A stretch of 64,000 nt of DNA from Candidatus Heimdallarchaeota archaeon. GTDB taxonomy: Archaea; Asgardarchaeota; Heimdallarchaeia; Heimdallarchaeales; Heimdallarchaeaceae. The position numbers and the translations under genes were made by a program. The stretch's first letter is position 1. Each line of letters opens with the position of its first letter. The stretch lies in NCBI GenBank assembly GCA_030603365.1, contig JAUVXV010000002.1, positions 62,001 to 126,000 on the forward strand, in the 5' to 3' direction. Positions 45,201 to 51,999 of this stretch are shown here, piece by piece. The notes beneath the pieces are model-generated. The model ran no database searches. It had not been told where the DNA came from and saw only the letters and a program-made list of their open reading frames with translations.

Positions 45201-45552
45201 TCTAGATAGTGAAGGTAGAATTTTAGTGAATAGAGATGTAACATTCCAATACTTAGCATCTAATGGATCAATTATTGCATCAGAAGATATAGCTACTGAT
45301 TACAATGGAAAAATCTTAATTGATCTCAATACTAATAGTAATGCTGAAAACGCAGAAGAAGTATATGTGGTCTTCAAGGGTGAAAAATACTATAATTCTT
45401 GTGATATTCTACTAATAATCAGTGATTTCATAGTTAAGATGCAACAAGGCTTACTTGATCCATATTTCTTTGTCTACAGTTCTGCAGCAGCACTTTTTAT
45501 AATCGTACTAACTCTTGGTTCCAGTTATCTCCTGAAAAAGAGAAAAAGATGA
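39214..45552 (+). CDS. Giant surface protein of tandem Ig-like domains
   Basis: The product of about 2112 residues has a short signal sequence, an N-terminal unique region (to about 350), then about 17 Ig-like beta-sandwich units of 90-100 residues. Each unit has the signature DxxGxxxF/I...PGxYxxxxxFxGxxxY (for example TSDVFGYFEFVLNLNPGIYV). It ends with one TM helix and LLKKRKR. The units resemble bacterial Ig-like and SpaA/Big-type stalk repeats. A TTG at 39214 preceded by GAGGTGAG is the favoured start; a GTG at 39205 is the alternative. It starts 10 bases after the radA stop and may be co-transcribed, probably without functional link. Likely an S-layer component or adhesin stalk. Confidence 0.75.
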   Translation: MRRVIFLFVLLLFVPQPVTQLVFNSLIEPSSMASDSSYIIEYNPETDYIFEDKIIRITPISIEEYEESTASNSPSPPHLSPGIYPSLTSAAGDASTLRRGDILDASALSEYELLGYVPVDRGYHYWYDLQQVAGDEDSSSSSITENKIAVEFNSIVDIDVMAFSFNLSDISIPIANVINFYLADNLNDYQNDYLMFSEISFHTYNSQKNNPNAPLLFTFWNHPLTTPIDNQITADTPYYVILESSADFMLQTSSDLTGSDDNSVYTFESSLWNEQTGIDIDMEIYTGSLVQSSSLGADGASNLLYDSLFTTGVNLKIVANYYDSSLLYDSSSDFLDIIILDSFNPEFLYLSTPPTAEYNDQIQLIARVENSHHQPLRGELIDFYVSDDNQTWSLLTQASSEEDGYAILSYTILESSGTKYFKIILDLLAAYSSTTQEKETILVSAPQINCVFGSAVGSHNLALFQLAVQVQDNDGTPIVDHIVLFFMQGMIDPIFTYTNETGWATTANGYIGWNFGFYPNSYWVSMSMDAGLYNYPSTTYGDINISKNDISIQAQETLQGIWNEPLDISLIFTDAESDLISNLNYEVVVFNNETGLNTSLGLYQTNVNGEGLISFTEGFFEPGEYMVFIKVNALNYIYLEKAIPLLIESDQATIYVNIVEDVSYIYGSSVHLEVYVTDHFGNPLEDIQVLVHVSLPNYIDFWDDIHVLNTNSSGYAVFDLILSMNVGDVLNILFTTAGYYNGDILYYKGATPFVAYFTCVPAPTNFVDLVDISCTNQETITISGRLFSNGNPISSQTVCISILGEQFFVITDSNGYFTLTYQLNEGGTIQVDIFYDSSTNYLDTDQTIYLYCDPCTITLTGDDIYHDTADPVTFIVLIESAYGTNPQGVAVDFYWYDGENWIYLDTVYSDVFGVVIFTPGISFPLGNYLWKAEVALSEDWEQAEVIKILKVGIDTSIVLYTPSTVEYHETITLTAYVTDEPGNPILVEVAFYINQIYIGSATTDIDGYAVLTWFVDLAPGDYEIVAQMAATGMFLSSSNNAYVTIEKTSSYISCDDEFIFYSESADLEIHLYTTTSNISTVYVTVNITDILEEQLLTDSNGLAIWSIALLDPGVYTVRIYFMGNSFYYSSELLITLQVDKMPTTINFTAPNQEYEPIYEVTGYINDQFYQPIEGVTLVLYVNGTEVATTTSDVFGYFEFVLNLNPGIYVIEIEYSGDDYYLSANGQKTVYIWKIETSVQSDVVWEDMTVTVETLLLDSNNQPISNQLVFFYLDGIYVDHTLTNSSGYAFIILNGITPGIYELEIVFSGTTIYSSSSQTIVIDQDKLQTEMIVEIFGGIYGTETTTIEVYLTSEGNPLVGKNVVLIINGQNYAGVTNSSGYLLISLDTFTNAGTYSLSVDFLGDAVYTAVNIGTSFYISKAESQITLQFNYLDYLPILSGVLITPTALAGVDIFIYDGVNYLDTVQTDALGNFEFFLLLSAGTYQIEVEFEGDENHLGFRKIIQVQIYKTTVQIDSPASLNQTYGAETSFIIYVEDVLGNSLAISIIIKLDGIYYATIITNASGYATVILTADIEAGNHILTLEFQGNDDYYQTSQNISIYTKYEIILDDLQTLPSMYGDEGLVTGELNNYGGNLPLVEVTLIINGEAYTTTIDPSGSFIFVIDSDLPTGTYSAILIIEETTAVVYFEHSFMVERTKGQATINLDYDERTFNDISDVVGSVEFDSVGLEGVVIVIYINGNEMGTLVTDINGQFVIPGSWLEHAPGLYTLKITALIDNANIAVTSNEFALELIRDSATIEISYVDTKVEQELQFNIQLTDSQHNNLPYYSITITVNGTEYELISNGAGVVLFTLLLDCAGVLYILLTGLETTYYNSFAEAYEVEIERTQTIINVAERQIPYNDSKGLAVQLKSEFGNAIANQSLLIMVDSNVNTPVTDENGTVYINIEEYALGNHSLFIDFADTENYLGIKLYANMEIVPQETQIIIVYDESQVYLQLLDSEGRILVNRDVTFQYLASNGSIIASEDIATDYNGKILIDLNTNSNAENAEEVYVVFKGEKYYNSCDILLIISDFIVKMQQGLLDPYFFVYSSAAALFIIVLTLGSSYLLKKRKR

Positions 45553-45654
45553 TTTTTCTTCCTTTTTTTCTTCTCTAAACTCACGACAAAAAATAACATA
45601 AACCTTTTAATGATAAAATGAGCTAGTTCTATAGAAACTTTCTATGGGATTATT

Positions 45655-45801
45655 ATGAGTAAAGAGGAAAAGAAACTACCTGCTGATTTGAAAAAGGAAC
45701 TATTGGAAAAAACTGGTGAATCAAGCTCTGATGTAAGTGAAGTAGCAGAAAAATTGGAAGGAAAAATTCCTACCAAACCTAAAGAAGAAGAAGAAGAATA
45801 A
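45655..45801 (+). CDS. Small charged protein (48 aa)
   Basis: A 48-residue gene beginning MSKEEKKLPADLKKELLEKT and ending in a run of Glu after KPKEEE. Composition is Lys/Glu-rich and probably helical. A TATA-like CCTTTTAATG lies near 45604, giving a leader of about 25 bases. No family is recognised, but codon use and promoter support a real gene. Confidence 0.5.
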   Translation: MSKEEKKLPADLKKELLEKTGESSSDVSEVAEKLEGKIPTKPKEEEEE

Positions 45802-45925
45802 CATTTTTGGAATTTCAACTTTTTTCTTATCTTTTGTTGTTATAACTAACAAAGTATATTTCTCTTATCCAACTAATGTCGATAGAATAAATTTAAGTAC
45901 ATCTTTCTTACGCTTTTAAATATCG

Positions 45926-47122
45926 ATGATTCCTCAAGAAACCTTCAGTGATATGATTACTGCTAATAAGGCTGTAGCTTTGGCTGTTGTTAGAGCTAAA
46001 CCCAAAGTCATTTCCGCATATCCCATATCCCCCATGACAACTATTGTTGAGTATTTGGCAGAATTTGTTGCTCTAGGAGATCTGGATGCTGAATATGTTA
46101 GAGTAGAGGGAGAGCATAGTGCTATGACAGTTGTTGCAGCAGCTCAAGGAACTGGAGTTCGTACTTTTACTTCTACCGCATCCCAAGGTTTAGCATACAT
46201 GCACGAGGTAGTCTCAGCAACAGGAGGTATGCGTTTACCCTGTGTGATGTTTGTAGCAAACCGCACTCTTATGAGCCCTGGAGGTATTTGGCCTGAGTTA
46301 AGCGATTCCATGCCTGAGAGAGATAGTTCTTGGATTCAGATCTACATCGGTAGTAATCAGGAAGCTTTCGATATGATTATCCAAGCTTATAGAATTGCTG
46401 AAGATTCAAGAGTCTTACTTCCTGTCATGATTTGTGGGGATGGTTATATCCTTACACATTCTTCTGAAGCTGTTGAAATCTTGGGAGAAAAAGAGGTTGA
46501 TGATTTTCTTCCTCCTTACAAAGCTGAACATGCTTACTTGGATATCGACAGACCTACTGCTCATGGAATCATTGTTCCTCCTCAGTATCATATGGAAGCT
46601 AAATGGCAATTACATCAAGCTATGAAAAATGCAAAAGAGGTTATTCAAGAAGTAAATGATGAATTTGCTGAAAAGTATGGCAGAAATCATGGAGGGTTAA
46701 TCCAGCCGTATAGAATGGATGATGCTGAACGTGCTCTTGTTGTAATCGGTTCTACATCTGGAACTGTAAGAGGTGTAGTTGATGAACTAAGAGAAAAAGA
46801 TCAAAAAGTAGGTATGGTCATCCTCAGAGCTTTTCGACCTTTTCCTTCAGAAAAAATTCTCGAAGCTTTAAGCAAAGTTAATTCGATAGGTGTTTTTGAT
46901 AGGAGCATGTCTTTTGGTTCAGCTGGTCAATGTTTCTTGGAAGTAAGAAATGCCTTGTATGGCAAGAGTACACCTATTCTCAATTTTGTAGCAGGACTTG
47001 GTGGGCTAGATATTCGAGAAGAAGATATAGAATTTATGTTTAACAAATTAGTTGCTGTAGAAAATGGTGAGGTTATAGAAGATCCGATAATCTTCGTTAA
47101 TACCAGGGGGGTCACATCATGA
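45926..47122 (+). CDS. porA: 2-oxoacid (pyruvate):ferredoxin oxidoreductase, alpha subunit
   Basis: The 398-residue protein matches PorA: AYPISPMTTIVEYLAEF near the start, VEGEHSAMTVVAAAQGTGVR, TFTSTASQGLAYMHEV and ANRTLMSPGGIWPELSDSMPERD. It forms the active site with the TPP-binding beta subunit encoded four bases overlapping downstream. The enzyme converts a 2-oxoacid and CoA to acyl-CoA, CO2 and reduced ferredoxin in the cytoplasm. Pyruvate is the likeliest substrate, but indolepyruvate- or 2-oxoisovalerate-type relatives cannot be excluded from sequence alone. Gamma and delta subunits are not in this window. Confidence 0.85.
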   Translation: MIPQETFSDMITANKAVALAVVRAKPKVISAYPISPMTTIVEYLAEFVALGDLDAEYVRVEGEHSAMTVVAAAQGTGVRTFTSTASQGLAYMHEVVSATGGMRLPCVMFVANRTLMSPGGIWPELSDSMPERDSSWIQIYIGSNQEAFDMIIQAYRIAEDSRVLLPVMICGDGYILTHSSEAVEILGEKEVDDFLPPYKAEHAYLDIDRPTAHGIIVPPQYHMEAKWQLHQAMKNAKEVIQEVNDEFAEKYGRNHGGLIQPYRMDDAERALVVIGSTSGTVRGVVDELREKDQKVGMVILRAFRPFPSEKILEALSKVNSIGVFDRSMSFGSAGQCFLEVRNALYGKSTPILNFVAGLGGLDIREEDIEFMFNKLVAVENGEVIEDPIIFVNTRGVTS

Positions 47123-48009
47123 AACTCAAAGATTTACCAAATGAAGGACCTTATACTTCTGGGGATAGAGCTTGTTCTGGTTGTATGGCTGCAAATATTG
47201 CGTTGAATGTAATGCGAATAATTGGTGAGAAAGCAATTGTTAGTGTACCTCCCAGCTGTATGAGTGTTTTTGCTGGTACTTTTCCTGAATTGAATTGGAA
47301 TGTACCTTACTTCCACATGCAATTTGCAAATTTAGCTTCAACCATAACAGGTATATCAAGAGCTTTGAAAACTCAAGGTAAGGATGATATTGTTGTTATA
47401 GGTTTTGCAGGGGATGGTGGTACAGGAGATATGGGTCTACAAGCTCTTTCTGGAGCTGCTCATCGTAATGAAAATATTCTGTATATCTGTTACAATAATG
47501 AAGCTTATGAAAATACTGGCATACAGGCTTCTGGTTCATCACCCTATGGATCTTGGTCATCTACAACACCTGTTAAAGGAAAACTTCGAGGAAACGAATA
47601 CTTCCCCAAGGATATACCCAGAATCATGATCGCTCATGATAGTTCATATGTAGCTACAGCTTCAACTGCGCACATTCAAGATTTCATTCGTAAAATTGAG
47701 AAAGCTAAGAATCTCAGAGGTTTTCGATATATTGAAGTTCTCTCTGTTTGTAATCCAGGTTGGAGAGTACCAAGTCATATTGGTCCTCAACTTATGACTG
47801 AAGCTGTTGATTGTGGCTACTGGATTTTATTTGAATTTGAACAAGGTAAGCTCACAATAAATAAGAAACCTAAATTCACTGGATTACGAGAATTTCTTTC
47901 TAAACAAGACCGTTTCATGCATATCACTGAAGCTCAGATTAAAGAGATGGAAGAGTATATTCAACGAAGATGGAATATCATTCAGAAATTAGAAGATCAG
48001 AAACCTTAG
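47119..48009 (+). CDS. porB: 2-oxoacid (pyruvate):ferredoxin oxidoreductase, beta subunit
   Basis: The 296-residue subunit has C19, C22, C47 and a later Cys in EVLSVCNPGW, the four ligands of the proximal [4Fe-4S] cluster. The TPP/Mg site reads GFAGDGGTGDMGLQALSGAA to YICYNNEAYENTG. GGGGGG-containing sequence (about 47107-47112) precedes the ATG. It pairs with PorA. An 86-base gap separates it from the next, unrelated, membrane protein gene. Confidence 0.85.
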   Translation: MKLKDLPNEGPYTSGDRACSGCMAANIALNVMRIIGEKAIVSVPPSCMSVFAGTFPELNWNVPYFHMQFANLASTITGISRALKTQGKDDIVVIGFAGDGGTGDMGLQALSGAAHRNENILYICYNNEAYENTGIQASGSSPYGSWSSTTPVKGKLRGNEYFPKDIPRIMIAHDSSYVATASTAHIQDFIRKIEKAKNLRGFRYIEVLSVCNPGWRVPSHIGPQLMTEAVDCGYWILFEFEQGKLTINKKPKFTGLREFLSKQDRFMHITEAQIKEMEEYIQRRWNIIQKLEDQKP

Positions 48010-48065
48010 TTTGGAAGATTCAGTTTTGTTCTTTTGGAATTCATCACAGCATTTTTCGCTAAAAA

Positions 48066-48075
48066 GTTTAAATAC
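48066..48075 (+). promoter_or_regulatory. Promoter of four-TM paralogue 1
   Basis: GTTTAAATAC about 27 nt before the ATG at 48098. The context CACTATGGC is shared with the next gene; a leaderless transcript is expected. Confidence 0.6.
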
Positions 48076-48097
48076 TATTAATCTAATTTTAATCACT

Positions 48098-48583
48098 ATG
48101 GCAAATTTAAAAATTTGGTCATCCATCCAGGGAATAATAGCTATGGTATTCTTTACCGCTAGCGCCATCGGTGGTATTTTTGTTGGTTCAGATTTCTGGT
48201 TGTTAATGTACAAGGAAACTCTTAGTACTGAACCAAATGCAGCATTTATACCTTTAATATTCATGATTATAGCTTTTGTTGCAGCATTTTGGTATCTATT
48301 GACAATCATATTCTCATTCTTTAAGACTCCCAAAGCTTTATTCATAGTCTTTGCATTCCTATCTATGCTCTTTGTAGCTATACCTACAATATTACTCACT
48401 CTAGTCTTCTCTGAATTACTCCAAGGATATTCTTCAGTTGACTATGGAGCTTTCCTCTATGTGAGTGGAGAATGGTTTGCGGTCATGCCTCTTGATTTCG
48501 TAGGTTTCTGGTTAGGTATATTAGGTGGATTGGCGGCATTTATTACAGGTTTCTTCATTCCGGTAAAAGAAGATTCTTTGTGA
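48098..48583 (+). CDS. Four-TM membrane protein, tandem paralogue 1
   Basis: The product is 161 residues from the ATG at 48098; an open frame extends upstream but covers the TATA box, so the downstream ATG is chosen. It begins MANLKIWSS and has four TM helices. TM3 is preceded by FFKTPKALFIVFAFL and TM4 contains LDFVGFWLGILGGLAAF, ending GFFIPVKEDSL. The same two blocks recur in the next three genes, of which this is the most diverged. The tetraspan layout with an extracellular loop between TM3 and TM4 recalls small claudin-like proteins, but no homology is claimed. Confidence 0.7.
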   Translation: MANLKIWSSIQGIIAMVFFTASAIGGIFVGSDFWLLMYKETLSTEPNAAFIPLIFMIIAFVAAFWYLLTIIFSFFKTPKALFIVFAFLSMLFVAIPTILLTLVFSELLQGYSSVDYGAFLYVSGEWFAVMPLDFVGFWLGILGGLAAFITGFFIPVKEDSL

Positions 48584-48747
48584 AGATATCCATAATAATT
48601 CCTTATAAAAACATAGAAACTAATTCTTTAAAGTCTTGGCTCAGAAATGTTAGTGGTCTCTTAATAACACCTAATTTAAGAAATCAATATGTTGGATTTC
48701 TAAATGTCCTAATCAATTATTATATAATAGTTTTTTATCCAACAAAA

Positions 48748-48756
48748 CTTAAATAT
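48748..48756 (+). promoter_or_regulatory. Promoter of four-TM paralogue 2
   Basis: CTTAAATAT about 28 nt before the ATG at 48780, again with the CACTATGGC start context. Confidence 0.55.
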
Positions 48757-48779
48757 CTAAAGAATAAACTTCTCTCACT

Positions 48780-49223
48780 ATGGCAAAAATGAAACTGTGG
48801 TCATCAGCCCCTGGTATTATTGCTTTGCTTTTCTACGTAGCAGCTATTGTAGGAGCAGTACTTGAGTTTATTGATTTTTATCTACCTGATGTATTGCCTG
48901 GATATCAAGCAGATTCAACTCAGATAATGTTGTTAATAGGATTTATTCTTAATATTGCTGTAGCAAGTTTTGCATTGATTGCAATTATATTATCCATTTT
49001 TGGAGTTCCAAAAGTACTTTGGATAATATTTGCATTCTTGTCACTTGCTTGTGCATTAGTCTTTCCTATTGTCCTCCTCATAGATTCTGGAGTAGGTTAC
49101 TTCATGTATGTTGATTCTGCATGGTTCCAAGGTTATATGATGGACTTTATTGGATTCTGGCTTGCTGCTGGTGGATCATTAATAGCAATGATAGTTGGGT
49201 TCTTTGTACCAACAGAATACTAA
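48780..49223 (+). CDS. Four-TM membrane protein, tandem paralogue 2
   Basis: This 147-residue member reads MAKMKLWSSAPGIIALLFYV, has the FGVPKVLWIIFAFLSLACAL block before TM3 and ends DFIGFWLAAGGSLIAM, VGFFVPTEY. Four TM helices and short termini place both ends in the cytoplasm. Tandem duplication with diversification is evident. It has its own promoter, so each copy may be expressed under different conditions. Confidence 0.7.
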   Translation: MAKMKLWSSAPGIIALLFYVAAIVGAVLEFIDFYLPDVLPGYQADSTQIMLLIGFILNIAVASFALIAIILSIFGVPKVLWIIFAFLSLACALVFPIVLLIDSGVGYFMYVDSAWFQGYMMDFIGFWLAAGGSLIAMIVGFFVPTEY

Positions 49224-49333
49224 CAAAAAAGAATAAAATAGAAAAGGAGCTGGATAAGAATCTCCACTCCAGTTTTTTTACTTTATAATTCATAATTGGA
49301 AGAAGATTTTCAACTAATGATACTCTCTTAAAA

Positions 49334-49341
49334 CTTAAATG
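49334..49341 (+). promoter_or_regulatory. Promoter of four-TM paralogue 3
   Basis: CTTAAATG about 28 nt before the ATG at 49367; start context CACTATGCC. Confidence 0.5.
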
Positions 49342-49366
49342 TCCTATGTTGTTTATTTCACTCACT

Positions 49367-49798
49367 ATGCCAAAAGCACGTATCTGGTCATCAGCTGCAG
49401 GTTTTTCTGCACTCATATTCTACCTAATAGGTGTTGCAGGTGCCGTTCTACAATTCATTGGAATGTATTTACCAGCCTTGGATGAATACACAACAGGCGG
49501 AGAAATTTTGTATTTGATTGCTTTTATAATCAATACTTCAGTTGCTTTGTTTGCTGTACTTTCAATCATAATATCGATTTTTGGAATTCCTAAATTCCTA
49601 TGGATATTATTCGCATTCTTATCCTTAGCTTGTATAGTAGCCATTCCTATAATCTCTGTAATTCTAGGAAATTCATTCTTGTATATCGATCTCACACATT
49701 TCGACAATTATGCATTAGACTTCATAGGGTTCTGGGTAGGAGTAGGTGGAACATTCTTCGCAACATTCATAGGTCTCTTTGTACCAAAATACTACTAG
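49367..49798 (+). CDS. Four-TM membrane protein, tandem paralogue 3
   Basis: The 143-residue product starts MPKARIWSSAAGFSALIFYL, has FGIPKFLWILFAFLSLACIV and ends DFIGFWVGVGGTFFATFIGL, FVPKYY. A longer frame begins at 49346 but its start would lie between TATA and the leaderless ATG, so it is not used. It is closest to paralogue 4 in the last helix. Confidence 0.7.
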   Translation: MPKARIWSSAAGFSALIFYLIGVAGAVLQFIGMYLPALDEYTTGGEILYLIAFIINTSVALFAVLSIIISIFGIPKFLWILFAFLSLACIVAIPIISVILGNSFLYIDLTHFDNYALDFIGFWVGVGGTFFATFIGLFVPKYY

Positions 49799-49894
49799 TT
49801 AGAGGAGAAAAGAAAATCAAAAAATTGGAGTTGGAATTTAATTCTAATCTTTTTTATTTATTTTTTTCAGATTTAACTCAAACTATTTCTTAAG

Positions 49895-49903
49895 GTTTAA
49901 ATA
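49895..49903 (+). promoter_or_regulatory. Promoter of four-TM paralogue 4
   Basis: GTTTAAATA about 27 nt before the ATG at 49926; start context CCACATGGC. Confidence 0.6.
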
Positions 49904-49925
49904 GTTGGTTTGTCAAAATAACCAC

Positions 49926-50366
49926 ATGGCAAAGGCTAGAATTTGGTCTTCTGGTGCCGGAATTATATCATTGCTATTCTACCTAGCAGCAATTGCTGGA
50001 ACAGTATTACAATTTATCAATTGGTATCTCCCTCAATTCCAAGCTGAATATTTAGGAGGATCTGGAGATATTTATGTTCTAATTGCATTCATTGTTCTTA
50101 TAGCTGCTGCTTTCTTCGGATTACTAGCAATAATAATATCAATGTTTGGAATTCCAAAAGTTCTATGGATAATATTTGCTCTTGCTACATTAATCTGCAT
50201 AGCAGTATTTCCAATCATAGACATATTTGGAACAGCAGGTAGCTTCTTCTACATCGACATGACTTGGTATGGAAGTCATGCGTTAGATTTCATAGGGTTC
50301 TGGGTAGGAGCTGGTGGAGCTTTCCTCGCAATGGTTATAGGATTCTTTGTACCACAAGAACTATGA
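49926..50366 (+). CDS. Four-TM membrane protein, tandem paralogue 4
   Basis: The 146-residue member reads MAKARIWSSGAGIISLLFYL, shares FGIPKVLWIIFALATLICI and DFIGFWVGAGGAFLAMVIGF, and ends FVPQEL. The loop between TM1 and TM2 (QFQAEYLGGSGD) is the least conserved part across the four genes and would face outside. Function unknown. Confidence 0.7.
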   Translation: MAKARIWSSGAGIISLLFYLAAIAGTVLQFINWYLPQFQAEYLGGSGDIYVLIAFIVLIAAAFFGLLAIIISMFGIPKVLWIIFALATLICIAVFPIIDIFGTAGSFFYIDMTWYGSHALDFIGFWVGAGGAFLAMVIGFFVPQEL

Positions 50367-50838
50367 AAAAAATAGAACCGAAAATAGATATGAGAATGGA
50401 GAATCATCCACCTCTTTTTTTCTACTAATTTAGTGTGATTGATTTAAGTGATAGTTTGATTGGTTATTTTCAAAAAACAGACAAAAATTGATTTCATAGT
50501 AATGCAAAATTCAATTTGGTTTATACTTGAGGGGGTGATTCGATAGAGTAGTATTTTTGAGAAATGGTCCTAATAATAATGAAATTTAGTAGTCACATAA
50601 GAATTTTTTTCGCTCTAAAACTCTTAAATTATCCAGAAATAGCCAATTTAGCATTTTTAGAAGATTTGAATTGGATCTTTTTCATCTTTTTTTTATCATA
50701 TTTTTATACTGAAAAATTTTCACAGAATTACGACAATAATATGCTATACTAGCACAGAATGTGTCCTAACACTGAAAGTTTAAATAGTACTAACGACAAA
50801 TTAGACATTGACAACCAAGAAATTGGGGGTTATTTAAC
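50367..50838. other. Intergenic stretch ahead of the histone gene
   Basis: It holds T-runs just after the last paralogue (50410-50425, a likely archaeal termination signal), a 62-codon frame at 50564 without promoter or coding character, the histone promoter GTTTAAATAG (50778-50787) and its ribosome-binding GGGGGT (50825-50830). Nothing else can be supported. Confidence 0.45.
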
Positions 50839-51030
50839 ATGGGTAAAGAAGTTAAACAAATGCTGATTGTCAAATCAAAAGTTCGTGAATATGTCAAAAC
50901 CCTAGGTGAATTCAATGTTGCTGGAGATTTTGTTGATGCTCTTAATCAAGTAGCAGGCAAGATTCTATATAAGGCAGCTGAAAGAACCAAAGCCAATGGT
51001 AGAAAAACAGTTTCTGCAAAAGACATTTAG
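50839..51030 (+). CDS. Short histone-fold protein (DUF1931-like)
   Basis: The 63-residue protein reads IVKSKVREYVKTLGEFNVAG, then DFVDALNQVAGKILYKAAER, TKANGRKTVSAKDI. This is a single histone fold with a short first helix, long central helix and the RKTVxxKDI strand-helix that follows loop 2 in archaeal histones. The family is DUF1931/histone-like and forms dimers. Unlike many genes here it has a leader of about 30 bases and a strong GGGGGT ribosome site, as expected of an abundant protein. Confidence 0.8.
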   Translation: MGKEVKQMLIVKSKVREYVKTLGEFNVAGDFVDALNQVAGKILYKAAERTKANGRKTVSAKDI

Positions 51031-51225
51031 ACGAAAATTGATAGACAAATAAGAGACCGAAAGAGCCAGAGACCTATATTTAATTTTCTGATTCTTCCGG
51101 TATGAGTTTATAATCTACAACTCTTTTATTTTTTTTCTTATATCCTTATTTGATGTTTCATACATATGATTCATTAAATAAATATCTAAGTATTCTAGAC
51201 AGCAGTATGAACCTTTAAATTTGCA

Positions 51226-51242
51226 GTCTGTGAATTTCAGAC
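51226..51242. promoter_or_regulatory. Inverted repeat near the sfsA transcription start
   Basis: GTCTG-N7-CAGAC begins about ten bases after a TATA-like CCTTTAAATTTG (51212-51223). Its position around the predicted transcription start would suit a regulatory site; the arms are short. Confidence 0.25.
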
Positions 51243-51282
51243 AAGAAGGGATTTCATCTAAAAAAATCAAAAGTTTGAAAAG

Positions 51283-51999
51283 TTGAGTAAGGCAATGAAA
51301 CTAGAAGGAAAATTTGAGCTAGCAATTTTTTTGAGAAGACCCAATCGCTTTCTAGCTCACGTTTTCCTAGAAAATTCTAGAAAAGAGGTAGTTGTTCATG
51401 TTCCCGATCCAGGAAGATTGATTGAATTACTAAAACCAAAAACTGTCGTACTTGTAAGACAAGATGAAGGAAAAAGTCGTAAAACAAAGTATACTTTGGT
51501 AGCTATAAAGAAGGAAAAAATCTGGGTAAACATAGAGTCAATTTTCACCAACAAGATTTTTGAAAAAGAGTTCAAGAAAATTCCTTCCTTCAATGATTAT
51601 GAAATTATTAGATCAGAGTACACTTTTGGCAATAGTCGATTCGATTTTCTGATGAGAAATGTACAAACTGGAAAAAAAGCTCTGGTTGAAGTGAAAGGAG
51701 TAACACTTGTTGAAAATCAGCTAGCTTTGTTTCCTGATGCACCAACTAAAAGGGGAGTTAAACATGTCAGAGAGTTACAAGAAGCAGTTTCTAAGAGATG
51801 GGAAGCTTTCATTGTTTTCATTATTAAGAGAGAGGATGCAACAAGATTTTCTCCTAATAAGATTATAGATCCACAGTTTACAGAACAGCTGATTAGTGCT
51901 TATAATACTGGAGTGAAAGTTGTTGTAGTTAACTGTGATTATGATCCAATAAGAAAAAGAGAAATAAAAATAAAAAAAGAAGTTCAGTTTATTCCTTGA
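51283..51999 (+). CDS. sfsA: SfsA-family DNA-binding/nuclease-like protein
   Basis: The 238-residue protein carries the SfsA landmarks: RRPNRFLAHV, HVPDPGRLIELL, NSRFDFLM, LVEVKGVTL and FPDAPTKRGVKHVRELQEA. The D...E-x-K set in SRFDF and VEVKG is a PD-(D/E)XK-type catalytic core with an N-terminal OB fold. Known members bind DNA and have been linked to sugar-fermentation gene regulation in E. coli; the archaeal role is unclear. Start is a TTG (51283) or the ATG at 51295. Its last codons (KKEVQFIP-stop) overlap the neighbouring convergent gene by 11 bases and recur as a relic at 60283. Confidence 0.85.
   Translation: MSKAMKLEGKFELAIFLRRPNRFLAHVFLENSRKEVVVHVPDPGRLIELLKPKTVVLVRQDEGKSRKTKYTLVAIKKEKIWVNIESIFTNKIFEKEFKKIPSFNDYEIIRSEYTFGNSRFDFLMRNVQTGKKALVEVKGVTLVENQLALFPDAPTKRGVKHVRELQEAVSKRWEAFIVFIIKREDATRFSPNKIIDPQFTEQLISAYNTGVKVVVVNCDYDPIRKREIKIKKEVQFIP

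Noticed and set aside
39214..45552. Functional membership of the giant Ig-like protein in the recombination cluster
   Set aside because: It follows radA closely, but it is an extracellular stalk protein with its own ribosome site; adjacency alone does not support a shared role.
48580..48792. 70-codon frame between tetraspan paralogues 1 and 2
   Set aside because: It runs through the TATA box of paralogue 2 and past its start codon, has no promoter of its own and no coding-like composition.
50564..50752. 62-codon frame rich in Phe and Leu
   Set aside because: It lies in an AT-rich gap, has no promoter or ribosome site and reads like translated non-coding DNA.
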